Origin: Pseudozyma flocculosa PF-1 | Lineage: Eukaryota > Basidiomycota > Ustilaginomycetes > Ustilaginales > Ustilaginaceae | Direction: 5' to 3' | DNA: 64,000 bases | Assembly (NCBI RefSeq): GCF_000417875.1 | Contig: NW_006920871.1 | Location: forward strand, 945,027-1,009,026 | Shown: piece by piece, positions 54,251-64,000 of the stretch | Layout: every line of letters begins with the position of its first letter | Numbering within the stretch: position 1 is the first letter of the stretch | Notes under the pieces: model-generated | What the model was told of the DNA's origin: nothing | Database searches by the model: none | Seen by the model: the letters and a program-made list of their open reading frames with translations, nothing else | Made by a program: the position numbers and the translations under genes

Positions 54251-55376
54251 ATGTCCAGCCCTCCGACAGAGAGCCAGGCCACCGTCTCGCAAGAGCAACA
54301 ACATGCGCAGCAGCAGGCCGAACCGCCACACCAAGCCCCTTCACCCGCCCCTCCAGCCGTCGAACTGACCAAAAAGGAGAGCGAGCTGCCTGCTCCAACT
54401 GAGACCGCCCACGACGACGCCACCGCCGCTGATGCTGCTGCTGCAGATGTTGCCGCCCCCGCTCCGACGCCGGAAGAAGCCGCAGCCGCAGCTGCAGCTG
54501 CCGGCAAGGCTGGCAGCAGTGCCAAGCGAGGAGGCGCAGCGCCTAGAGGAGGCGGCAGGGGCGGCGGGCCCAACCAGTACCTCAACCCCGCCCGCCACCT
54601 CACGGGCGGGCCGGCGCGCGAGAAGCTCTCGCAGCAAGAGCTCGACGCAAAGATGCAAAAGGCGCGCCTCCAGAACGAGGCCATCCTCAAGCGACGCGAG
54701 CTCGTCGAAAAGGACAAGGACCAGTACTCGGCCCTCACCGAAAAGGAGCGACAGGAGCGAAAGGAGAGGGCCAGAAAGGCAGTAGAGGACAAAAAGATCC
54801 AGGTGAGTCGACGCGCGGGTGCATATCCACCCCCCCTCCCATCCGCTGACCATGCTCGCGTTCCTCGCCCCTCTGCATCGCCCGCCGCAGCTCGCCATCG
54901 ACGAGGAGCGCAACAAGAACCGCGAGCGCAAGCTCGAAAAGGTCGACCGCCGGCAGTGGGACTCGGAAAAGGCGGGCGACGAAGCGCTGTGGCAGACAAA
55001 CTACCGCGAGTACTCGAGGCACAGCGGCGGTGGCGGAGACGAACGAGGCGCCGGACGCGGAGGACGAGGCCGTGGCGGCGGGGCCGGTGCCAGCGGACGG
55101 GGGCGTGGTCGAGGTGGTGGCGGGAGCGGGAGCGGGAGCGGAGCTGCAGCCGGCCCAAATCAAGGGCAGAGGAAGCCACAGCCGAAGACGGTCGACCTCA
55201 AGGACCAGGTACTCTTCCCGGCGCTGCCCTCGGCCGCTCCCAAGGAGGACAAGCCAAAGGACGGCGCTCCGGCGAGCAAGGCCGATGCTGCAACGACCAA
55301 GGACGATGCAGCGGCAGCGAGCAAGCCCTCGTCGACCCCGCCAGCTAGCACAACAGAGCCCGCCAAGGCAGAGTGA
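54251..55376 (+). CDS. RGG-box and coiled-coil protein, probable RNA binder
   Basis: Two exons join in phase: 54251-54802 and 54891-55376, giving 345 residues. After a Gln/Pro/Ala-rich head comes a first Gly-Arg patch (APRGGGRGGGPNQYLNPA), then a long highly charged helix from about residue 120 to 225 (Lys/Glu/Arg-rich, continuous across the splice: DKKIQ to LAIDEERNKN), a conserved-looking WDSEKAGDEALW segment, and a second RGG-type patch (GAGRGGRGRGGGAGASGRGR). The tail is Lys/Ala/Pro-rich with DLKDQVLFPALPS. RGG boxes usually bind RNA or ribosomes, so a role in mRNA or translation is inferred. I cannot name the family. Confidence 0.75.
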
Positions 55377-56796
55377 CGCGGCGTATAAGCACTTTCGCAC
55401 TGCCACCGCGGCCAGCATCGTAGACGTACCCACCCGCAATCTCTGTATACCACGAGGCAGCCGATCGCTGCGTCGAATCAAAGCATCCTCCAAGCCCGAT
55501 TTGACCGTCCGAGGCCGATGCTTGTCCCTGCGTCTGTGTCCAGTTGTTGGCGCGCAGTGGCAAAACATGGCAGTGGTCGGATGGCTTCATGCCGATCCGA
55601 TGCGAGCGAGAAGGAGGATGGGCGAGGCGAACGTCTGTGCAGGACTGGGTGCCGAGGCAGGCATGAGGGGCCAACAGCGGCGGCGGATGCACGTACTCGT
55701 CGAGCACGCCCATCGTTGGGTACGCCAAACCTGACACGCAGCGGGAGCCGTTGCGGTTGCGGTACGGCAAGAGCCAATCGGGTGCCAGCAGAGATGAGGC
55801 GGCATGGCCTCGGCGGCGCCGAGCGGCGCGGCGCGAAAGAAGCTTAGTTCGAGAACATCCGGATGGCATCGGTTTGAGCGACAACCCACGCGTCGAGCAA
55901 CTGGCTCGCACTTTGCTGGCGGGTTTGGGGGCGGGGGCATGGTCGTTGGTCGGTGCCTCGGAGAGGGAGTCATGACGTGGAAGGGAGAGGGTACGAGCCA
56001 TGTCGCTATGGCGCATGCTGGAAAGGGCGAGCAGTGAAGACGATGCGCATCGTCTCTCCGGCGGTCGCGGTGGCGGTGGCGGGGGGAAGGGAGGAAAGGG
56101 AGGAAGGGAGGAGCGAGAGGACAGGGCGATCGATGGCCGAAGGGCGATAAAGGAGACGCGCACGCGCACGCGCGACGACCCTAGACCCAGAGCTGGACGA
56201 ACCGCCGAGCCGCGCTTTGGATACTTGCCTGACCCCACCCACCGAGCCCATCGTCTCTGCTTCTCGTCAAGGCCCTCCGTCGGTCAAGACGTCCACGGCT
56301 CTCTCGGAAGAAAAAGGGTCTTCGATGGGTCGCGCGCCGGCAATCGAACCGCATCGTCAGGAGTCGTCGTCTGGTCGGTCGAGCAGCGGTGGGAACACTT
56401 GGCTTAGAAGCACACGACGACACGAGCTAGCCGGCTTGGCTGGCTGCCGGAATGGCGGCGCGGGGGAAAGGTGGGCTTGCCAAACAGGCGAAAGAGGGAG
56501 GGTCGTACTGGACAACAGAGGCGACGGAACGCCATCGATCCCGGGCGCGCTTGCCCGCCTGGGGATCGAGTCATGTCAAGTCAGGGCCGAGCTTCTTGCA
56601 GCTGCATCTTGCTGCCTTGTCGGCATCGTCGGCAGCTTCTCACTGGCAGCTTCTCACTGGCAGCTCGGGCCGAGCGAGGGACGTCAGGCCGCCTCAACCG
56701 AAGATCGTGAACTGGCCGAGACGGGTCCAATTGATGTCGCTCGCTGCATTTCGCGGGCGGGGCGGGCCGGAACCAGCAGCAGTGGGGATGATCAGG
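55377..56796. other. convergent intergenic region
   Basis: About 1.4 kb without a supported gene between the RGG gene and the secreted protein. A minus-strand open frame (55345-56238) is low-complexity and rejected. Purine-rich GGGAGG run at 56085-56120. Confidence 0.45.
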
Positions 56797-57288
56797 TCAG
56801 TCACGCGGTTCGAACCTCGGGCTTTGAGGCAGCTGGCAGGATCGGGGCTCACCCTTCAGGCCGAAGCCTTCGCTCTGTCCGCTGTTGAGCTTGCTCAAGA
56901 ACGAGGTGAAGTCCGCCAGCTGGTACGACGAGCCCGGGGCCCGGGCGCAGGACCACGACCTGCCTCCGAGCGTCTGGGGTGTGTGGGCCCCGCTGAGGCA
57001 GCTCGAGGCGCAGCCGTAGCGGGGTAGCCAGTCCGCTCCAGTGTCGCGCTGCCAGTTGATGGTCACCTCGTCCTTTTGATTGCCCGAGGTGATCCTCCAG
57101 TCCGAGTTGCCGCTGTAGCAGAGGAAGATCTGGTTGGCATGCAGTGCGGCCACCATGCTGTGGCCCGCATCGATCTTCCAGGTGCGGGCGAAGTCGGGGG
57201 CGCCACCAAAGCGCTGGGCCGAGCCGCCCGGGATGGCCGAGGCGACGAGGAGGACGAGGCAAGCAAAGAGCTTGACAAAGGGCTGCAT
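56797..57288 (-). CDS. small secreted cysteine-containing protein (effector-like, unknown function)
   Basis: 163 residues as a single exon. The N terminus MQPFVKLFACLVLLVASAIP is a signal peptide, probably cut after GGSA. The mature part has Cys at FLCYS, CASSC, WSCA and near the end, plus many aromatic and Gly residues, consistent with a small disulfide-linked extracellular fold. No known domain recognised. The frame near the end crosses CTGAAGG/GTGAGC, a perfect donor, so the last 15 or so residues may be intron and the true C terminus may lie further left. The leader contains a run of 16 G (57322-57337). Secretion is inferred from the signal peptide; calling it an effector would be a guess. 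Confidence 0.65.
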   Translation of the reverse strand: MQPFVKLFACLVLLVASAIPGGSAQRFGGAPDFARTWKIDAGHSMVAALHANQIFLCYSGNSDWRITSGNQKDEVTINWQRDTGADWLPRYGCASSCLSGAHTPQTLGGRSWSCARAPGSSYQLADFTSFLSKLNSGQSEGFGLKGEPRSCQLPQSPRFEPRD

Positions 57289-58748
57289 CGTGATGCGAAG
57301 CTGTTGTGGCAGTCTGAGTTTGGGGGGGGGGGGGGGGCAAGATCAGTGCAAAAGGCAGGGATGCGGTGCGATCGTAGACGTGGGTTGGATGGTGTGAGGG
57401 GCGGGGTGGAAGGGAGTGCAGGCTACTCTTATAGGTCCTTGCCGAGCCGCAACGCTCGAGGGCGACGGCCAAGGGCCATGCTAGGAGACAGCAGCGACGA
57501 GTAGCCAGCTGTTCACAGCGCGCACGCTGCACTTCGAGGAGGACCTTGGTGACCGGCCATTCCCTGCGGCGGGCCTCCGCTGCCCCACCTTCGGCAGGCT
57601 TTCCGATGCACTCTCTGAAGACGGCGACGAGCACGGCTGGCACGTCCGGAGGACATGAAGGGCTTCGACATGCCGAAGGACTCGGGACGAATGGAGGAAA
57701 CGGATGCGACCGAGTGAGAGAGGACCGGCTAGGCTCGTCTAAGAAGCCACTACGGCTGCCTTTCCTGGTGGGGTCGCGGCTATCTTTGCTGGCGGGGCCG
57801 CGCCCGGTGGCTTTCGGATGACTCTCCTGGTCTAGAATGGCTCTGCTTCCATGTGGGTCGTCGTAAATGAAGCTGGTGGGAGGCACATGAAGCCGACGTG
57901 GAGATGGGCGTCTGGGCGGGCAAGTCATATGTATGCATACGGAGAGCAGGGCAGGATTGACGGGGAAGAGGCGGGAGCAGGTCATCGACCCACTTCCGAC
58001 GAGGTTGGCCGGCCAGCTGGCGGGACCTCGAGTCAGAAGTGGGGCTTGTCAGCTCACGGCGAGACGCCACGGCGAGTGCGGCGTGATGCAGCGACAGAAG
58101 GACTCGGTACCGAAGAGCGGGTGCCAGAGGCGGAGGTCGTCGATGGTGATGGTGGCGGTGGTGAAGAGCGGAGCCCGGCTGCAGGCTCGCGGCAGCAGCT
58201 GCGCAAGGAAAAGTGGCCGCCGCCTGCCGTGCGTCAAACGACTGCGACTCAGCAAAGTGGCCGGGCAGCAGAAGCAAGTGCAACCTCTGAGGCCACGTTG
58301 AAAGGGCAGGCTGAGAGCCCATCGAGGCCAGCATCCCCCCTTCCTCCAGCTTCCACCAAATCGGCTCAGCACCGAGCACAGGAAGAGACGATGGCGACAG
58401 CCTTGAGCGCCTCTGTGGCAGTCACGGGCACAGACAGACGAGCACCGCGCCGGCGGTCTCCTCCAACTGCATCACGCTCTCTTGCTTCGACACTGCGCTA
58501 CGGACGATGCGTTGATGGTACAGCTTGTACAATTACAGGAGGAAGCGTCGCCTCGGGACGGCGTCTATGAGGCGTGCTGGACGCGGATACCGTCGTACAG
58601 CCGCCGCGACAAAGACCTAGCGGATGGGCTCGCGCACAGCATGCTCGCGCGAGGGTATGGGTGTTTGCAGACGACGAAGGCGATACCGTCGAGCTGCGGG
58701 CCAGGCCGGCATCTCGGACGACGTCGTGCCTGGCAGGGCCGTCACGTC
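57289..58748. other. intergenic, promoter side of the secreted protein
   Basis: About 1.46 kb with no supported gene. Contains the G16 run and a GGTGATGGTGGCGGTGGTG patch (58145-58165). Open frames on both strands are scrambled in composition. Confidence 0.45.
57322..57337. repeat. G16 homopolymer in the leader of the secreted protein
   Basis: Sixteen uninterrupted G, 34 bp upstream of the ATG on the minus strand (poly-C in the transcript sense). Confidence 0.9.
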
Positions 58749-60251
58749 TCAGCGCTGCTGCTGAGCCGCGACCGGCTTGTCGGTCCTCAGCAGCGTCGGA
58801 AAAGCTCGCGCAGAATCGTCGACGCTCTCCGGCGCCGCAGCCAGGCTGCCGTCCGCACCGGGCGGGTCGCCGAGGAAGAACGAGTGTCCGCCGCGCTCAA
58901 AGTCAAACGACGGCGCGAGAAAGTCGGCGTCGCGGACAAAGGCAAACTCGCCCGCCGGCGCCGTGTCGCGCAGCAGCTGCAGCGTCTCCTCGCCGTCGAG
59001 CTCGAGCGTGTGCTTCCTGCGGTGCGCCTCGGCGCTGAGCGGCGCCTCGCCGATCCGATGCGTGTATGCGCTGCCGGTACCGTCCTCGCCAATCAACGAC
59101 GCGTCCTGGATCCGGAGGTGCGACGACAGCAGCGCAAACGTGTCGGCGTCGAACGAATCCGACAGCGACCTCTGCGGGATCAGCGACTCGGCCCCGGAAC
59201 CTGCCGACAGCCCCGAGTCAACCTGGAACGAATTCCGATGGCTCGACTGCGCGGGCGACGACAGCGAGCTCGGCGGCAAAAGCGGGTTCTGGCCCAGCTC
59301 GGCGAGATTGAATGCGCTCAGCAGGTCCCTGGGCACCTCGAGCTTGACAAAGCTGGGATCCTCGCGGCCCGACCAGCCGGCCCACGAGGATGCGCTCCAC
59401 TGTGGAGCCATGGCCGTGTCCTTGAAGGGCGAGGGCGCGTCCGACAGCGTGAGCTCGGAGTGCGCGCTGCTGCCGGCGTCCGAGGACCGCTCGAGGTTGG
59501 ACAGGTCGACGTGCGGCGCCGGAAAGCTCGTCATCTGGCTGGTGGCCGAGTCTGGCGGCGGCGGTGGCGGCGAGACGCGCACGTTGGCGTTCATGGGCCG
59601 AGGCGTGCTTGCGGCGGTGCCTGTCGACGCGCTAGGCGCGGGCCGCAATGCCGGAGCAGCCATGGTCATGGCATGGTGCGGCTGGGCGGCGGGCAGTGAT
59701 GCGAGGTGTGCCGCCGTGCTGTGGTTGGCGAGGAGCTCGAGCTGTCGGCTGAGGTGCTGCACCCTCTCCTCCTGCTGGTGATGGTAGTTGATGCTGGCCC
59801 TGACTATGTCGCCCTTTGTGGGCTTCTTGCCCTGCACGAGCGCCTCTTGCAGCTGCGGGATGAGGCAAGCGAGTTCGTTGAAGCGCTCGTTCATTGCCTC
59901 TCTGCGCTCCTTTTCGACGGTGCTGTGGCTGGCCTTGGACGAGGGCGAGAGCTCGCTGCGCCTCTTGCGCTTGGCAGGTCTGGGCTGCGGCGTCGACGCA
60001 GACGCCGAGCCGGGCGAGTCGGACGCAACGGCCGTGGCCGACGGGATCGCGGTCGTGTTTGACAAGGATGATGAGGCGGCGTCGGGGCGTTGGGTGCTTT
60101 CTTGGTCAAGGAGGCGCGCCGCGCTAGGGCCGGGGGATCGACCTCTTGTGCTGGTGTTGGTGTTGGTGCTGGTGCTTGCTTCCGACGACGGCGTCGACCG
60201 CGACGAGCTCGAGGGGCGTGAGGCCGGTAGCTTTTTCTTGGGGGCTGCCAT
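58749..60251 (-). CDS. bHLH transcription factor
   Basis: Single exon, 500 residues. A Ser/Thr-rich head is followed by a KRKRR nuclear signal (about residues 94-98) and a bHLH at about 107-165: basic region SKASHSTVEKERREAMNERF with the His-Glu-Arg triad that reads CACGTG-type E-boxes, helix 1 to LACLIPQL, a loop with GKKPTKGD, and helix 2 IVRASINYHHQQEERVQHL that runs into a short zipper-like helix. The remainder is Ser/Pro/Ala-rich and acidic, probably transactivating, with no other domain. Targets cannot be told from sequence; related fungal bHLH regulators control phospholipid, phosphate, glycolytic or sterol genes. A 60-bp GGT array lies about 200 bp upstream. Confidence 0.92.
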   Translation of the reverse strand: MAAPKKKLPASRPSSSSRSTPSSEASTSTNTNTSTRGRSPGPSAARLLDQESTQRPDAASSSLSNTTAIPSATAVASDSPGSASASTPQPRPAKRKRRSELSPSSKASHSTVEKERREAMNERFNELACLIPQLQEALVQGKKPTKGDIVRASINYHHQQEERVQHLSRQLELLANHSTAAHLASLPAAQPHHAMTMAAPALRPAPSASTGTAASTPRPMNANVRVSPPPPPPDSATSQMTSFPAPHVDLSNLERSSDAGSSAHSELTLSDAPSPFKDTAMAPQWSASSWAGWSGREDPSFVKLEVPRDLLSAFNLAELGQNPLLPPSSLSSPAQSSHRNSFQVDSGLSAGSGAESLIPQRSLSDSFDADTFALLSSHLRIQDASLIGEDGTGSAYTHRIGEAPLSAEAHRRKHTLELDGEETLQLLRDTAPAGEFAFVRDADFLAPSFDFERGGHSFFLGDPPGADGSLAAAPESVDDSARAFPTLLRTDKPVAAQQQR

Positions 60252-63200
60252 GATGCTGCTGCTGCGGTTGGTGGGGAGGGGTCCGAAGGGAGCGGGTTGC
60301 GGACGAAATGAGGTGTGCTGTTGCTGCTGTTGCCTTGGAGCTTATCAGTGGGGGGCTATGATTGCGGGCCAAGGCGAGAGCGTCGGTGGCGTGAACGATG
60401 GGATAGGCAGACAGGGGGCGGAGAGCGACCGGGTGGCGAAGGAGGATGTGGTGGTGGTGGTGGTGGTGGTGGTGGTGGTGGTGGTGGTGGTGGTGGTGGT
60501 GGTGGTTGAGAAGAGGAAGGACGGGTCAGGGGGGCGGGGGATGGCTGGCAGATGAAGGAGGCTAGGGGACGAGCGGTGGCCAATGCCGCCGTCTTTGTCG
60601 GATGATCCGCCGCGAAGCCAGACCAGCTCGAGGCGCCGAACGTGCGTAGCATCGTCCTCCCAACCTAGGCTAGCCTGGCCTCTAGCCTACCCTCTGCCGG
60701 CATGGCATCCTGCCTGCCTCTTGCCTGGCTGCATCTGCCTGCCTGTCTTGCTCTCTCCTCTGTGTGGCTGCAGCCGCTGCCGGCGAGCGAAGGTACGGTT
60801 CGGTGGTTGTGAGGCGTTGATACTCCTTGGCTGCCCCTATCTGCAGCTGGCCTCTGTTCCGCCGCCGCTGGGTCCTTGCTTTGTCTGCGCCACCCAGCCT
60901 AGCTCAAAGCACCACAACGCAGCCAAGCAAACAAGGCCGCTAGTCACGCACCAGGCCAGGCGAGGCTAATCAAGGAGCCAGCCAGCCCTTTTGAAGCCAG
61001 CCCTGTGAAGCCAGCCTTGCTTGCCGCGTTGCTGGGCGGTCGGACCTGCTTTGGCCCATGAATAGCGGCGCCGGACGGCGGACGGCGGACGGTGGACGGC
61101 GAAGGGCGAAGGGCAGCTGAGGCCAGAGCCAGGGCCAGGGCCAGAGAGAATTGGCAGCTGGGCTCGGGCCCCCTTTCCCTCCTCGCCAGGTCGAGGCACG
61201 GAGCTTCTGAGCGCCCGCCCGACGGGTTATCGTGCGTTGCGGATCGCACCGTATCGCATGGCAAGCAGCAGCCAGCCGGAGGAGGTGTGCGCGCTGTTCC
61301 GCCTCCTGCTTGCCTGCTTGCGAGCTGGCCCATGCCAACCCCCCGTACGCCGCCACCACCTCTATTTTCGTGGAAGCGAGGGCGCAGAAGAAGGTCAGGT
61401 CAGGCAAGGAAGCGGGCGGCCAAGTCGAGCGTCAGTCAGTCGAGCAGCGCCAGATCAGAGAGCGCGCGCTAGCCAAAGCCCCGCCTGCAAGATGCATGCA
61501 AGGCCCCCAGCTGCACGCTGCATGCATGAACCCAAAAGCGCGGTCAAGTCGCTTGGCCTGGGCTAGGCTGGCCTAGCTTGTGGCCTCTGAGGCTGGCCGG
61601 TCTGGCGATTCGACCCTCGCGGCGCTGGCCTGCCTTCGCTGTGGATATCCAGCCAGGGACATGGGGCCCACGTCAAGTCAAGACACAACCACCAGCAGGC
61701 GGACGGGCGGGCCCAGGCGGGTCAGCCACACGGTTCGGTTCCACGGCACGCTGCGGTCTGTGCCCGCCGTCTCTTGCCGGCCTGCCTGCTGATTATCGTC
61801 GCGGCGCCTCTCCAACGAGCAGCTGCTGAGCTTGCGAGATGGTATCGGTGGCCCTCCCGACCGAAGAGAGCTGGGCGTTCCAGAGATGATCGCAACGGCG
61901 ACGACAGGGGGGCGGGGGCCCAGGGGCTTGTCTCTCCCCAGCCTCCCTTTCTCGATCCGACACGGGCTGGCACCCCTGCTGTACCTCCGGTCGTCTTGCT
62001 TCTGGCGCTCTCGCTCGCTTGTCTGCTGGAAGCGAGGGGGGCCTCGGAAAGGAGCAGGCCAAAGGGGGGCCGACGGTCCCGTCCCTCCCTCGTCTTGGAC
62101 CGGGGGGTTTCATCATGAACATTCGCAATTCCCCCTAGCCTGCCTCGCAGGTCCGTTGAAAGGGCATGCTGCTGCTGCAACAAGAGGCCCGGGGGTCACC
62201 ACGCCAGAGGGCGGACCGACCGACCGTATGACCGGCAGGACAGCGGACCAGTTGCCGCTTCCTACAACTGGACCAAAGGCAGCTAGACCAGTCAGGCTAG
62301 GCAGGCTAGGGCAACGAGGAGGATCTGCGCTGCGCAGCCCTGCAGCAGTTCACCTGCTCCGCTCTCGCCCACGCCGCCGCCGCCGCCGCTGCCGGCCGCC
62401 GCTGGACCCGAAATTTGCCACACGGACTGCCTCCCCTCGCCTACCGCCCTGCCCTGCACTCCAGTACGTACGTATGTACGGTGGAACGTGAGAGGTCGGT
62501 CGAATGGGCACCGGCATCGGCCCAACGTGCGGTCCTCACGGCGAAGAAGATGACGACGACGTCGACGGCGGTGGCGGCGGCGGCGGCGGCGGCATACGCC
62601 GGAAAGCTGGGAAATCGCTTCATCGGATAGCGTGCCTGCTCCGTCTCGCCTGGGCATCCGAACGAGCTCGCAATCAACCCGGCTGCCCGGCCTCATCCTG
62701 GGGCACGCACGCCAGAGGAGCCCGGTGGTGGTGTCGAGCTGTTCGGCGCCGTCGGCGTCATCTCGCAAGCTCCATACATCCATACGACGGTCAGCGGCCT
62801 GGCAGGTTGCACTGCAGACCGACTTCGGTCTGCAGGAGGATGACGGCAGCCGAACGGTAACCCTCGACCCCCGCATCCCTTTGTTGAGCATCCCTAGCTT
62901 GGCCTCGCCTGGTCTAGCCCACCTGGGCGGCATCGGACAGCCGTCGGCTCGGTCCTGTCGACAAAAGGAAGGGTCGCCTTATGTAGCTTAGCTTGCTTGT
63001 GCCCTTTCTGAGATGGTCATGAACCTGGCGGCGGCCGTCATCGCCGCAGCGGAGAGCGAGTCCCGTCGCAACTGTCCCAGCAGGGGATTGACCATGACCG
63101 CACGACCCGGACCGACCATCTGTCGACGCCACCCCGATTGTCCCGCGCCAAGCCTCAAGGCAGGAAAGAAGCAGGTTTGCCGTCGAAACAACCTGTGCTC

Positions 63201-64000
63201 CTTTGGTGAAGATTTGGGGTCCAGTTGATCTATCGCTTTCCGCTGAGCGCCGGCCGGCTTCTTTCCCTTTGTGGCGCAGGAGCAAGAGAGATAAGCTGCA
63301 ACGGCCGGCATCTCGTCCTTGGCATACTCACGGTATTGCGGCGCACTCACCCAGCCTGGCTCGCTGCCTCTTTGAGAAAAGGTAGATAGATGGACGGCGT
63401 CCGCGTCTGCCGGCAAATGAGATCCAAGGGTTGCGCTGACCAGTGCCGCATCTCGAGAGGTGCCCGCCTGATGGATCCGAGCAAGACCGGCAAGCGCGGC
63501 GGGACCCGTGCCCCCGTATCTGCCTGGATCCGGGTAGTCTGACAAAGAGCGAGCGATGGGTACAGCACCTCTTGCGCGCTCCCTAGTCTGTCATTTCGGC
63601 GATCAAAGACGGTCGATGAGGCGAGAGAGGCAAACGGCTCGTAGGAGAGAGGTCAAGTCATGGTCGGGTGTCACCTCGAGTCGTCCCTCTTGCCCACGTC
63701 ACAGCTCAGAGGGTCGGACCGTTGCAAGCTGCGATACGAGCACTTGCTGACCCCTGATTGCCCCGCCAGTGACAGAGCGGTCGGCACGGCTGCGGGTGCC
63801 GTTGCGCTTTGCCCAGAGGTTCGGCTGGACGTGCCAGATAGCGCTCGGCAGTGACTTCGCTCATGACCGTCGAGCTCGGACGGCAAGCTGAAACCCCAGC
63901 TGCAGCAGCAGTGGTACCGTAGCGCAGCGGCTAGTCGGGCCTAGCCCCGCACTGTGCTTCGTGGAACTGATGGTGCTAGGAGCGTGACCCATGTCGAGAG
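60252..64000. other. gene-poor right end
   Basis: About 3.7 kb with no supported gene. Contents: GGT array, CTAGGC/CCTGG words (60663-60690, 61561-61578, 62283-62312, 62890-62920), a GGACGGC tandem (61071-61100) and GTACGTACGTATGTAC (62464-62479). The first few hundred bases hold the bHLH promoter. Open frames such as 62988-63545 (minus) and 61832-62491 (plus) lack domain-like sequence. Confidence 0.5.
60448..60507. repeat. GGT trinucleotide array, about 20 copies
   Basis: Nearly perfect GGT/GTG microsatellite upstream of the bHLH gene, starting just after a GGATGTG segment. Confidence 0.9.

Noticed and set aside
55345..56238. 297-codon minus-strand open frame overlapping the RGG gene end
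   Set aside because: Low-complexity Pro/Ser/Arg sequence; overlaps the real 3' end of the RGG gene.
56800..56830. tRNA-like B box GGTTCGAACCTC
   Set aside because: No T-stem pairing on either strand and no acceptor or anticodon stems around it; lies at the end of the secreted protein frame.
62988..63545. 185-codon minus-strand open frame at the right end
   Set aside because: No homology recognised and composition like neighbouring random frames.

Overview
The window is nuclear DNA from a GC-rich fungus, most probably a basidiomycete and possibly an Ustilaginomycotina (smut-type) lineage. The evidence is spliced genes with short introns (donors mostly GTGAGT, GTAAGT or GTGGGT), single-copy eukaryotic housekeeping genes, pyrimidine-rich leaders and no operon structure. 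The lineage is inferred from gene style; no rRNA or marker gene was available to confirm it. Exon limits were worked out by hand from splice consensus and reading phase.

Layout. 0-5.1 kb: a multi-exon minus-strand gene for a secretory, dibasic-site-rich repeat protein with regularly spaced hydrophobic helices. 6.0-7.7 kb: a DUG1-type Cys-Gly metallodipeptidase (minus). 7.7-11.6 kb: gene-poor. 11.6-13.0 kb: a secreted CAP/PR-1 protein (plus). 13.7-17.9 kb: the exon-junction protein Y14 (minus) head-to-head with THO subunit THOC1/Hpr1 (plus). 18.4-20.2 kb: proteasome lid subunit Rpn7 (plus). 20.6-24.6 kb: adenine phosphoribosyltransferase and nucleoporin Nup85 (both minus). 25.7-28.3 kb: pre-60S factor Bud20 (minus) head-to-head with ribosomal protein eL33 (plus). 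29.2-33.1 kb: a DUF1746/Dsc4-like membrane protein (minus) and an Scm3/HJURP-like centromeric histone chaperone (plus). 34.0-39.1 kb: Tudor-SN (plus) converging on a cytosine-deaminase-like amidohydrolase (minus). 39.1-47.8 kb: about 8.6 kb without a recognisable gene. 47.8-51.9 kb: one reading frame that joins a TEY-class MAP kinase to a complete Elongator subunit Elp5. 52.8-57.3 kb: a small hydrophilic protein (minus), an RGG/coiled-coil protein (plus) and a small secreted Cys-containing protein (minus). 58.7-60.3 kb: a bHLH transcription factor (minus). 60.3-64 kb: gene-poor.

Several neighbours share a theme: Y14 and THOC1 (mRNP packaging), Bud20 and eL33 (60S subunit). The two strongest candidates for something undescribed are the MAP kinase-Elp5 joined frame and the repeat protein at the left end. 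No tRNA, rRNA, CRISPR array or recognisable transposon was found. Many long open frames opposite real genes are by-products of GC-rich codon use and are left out.
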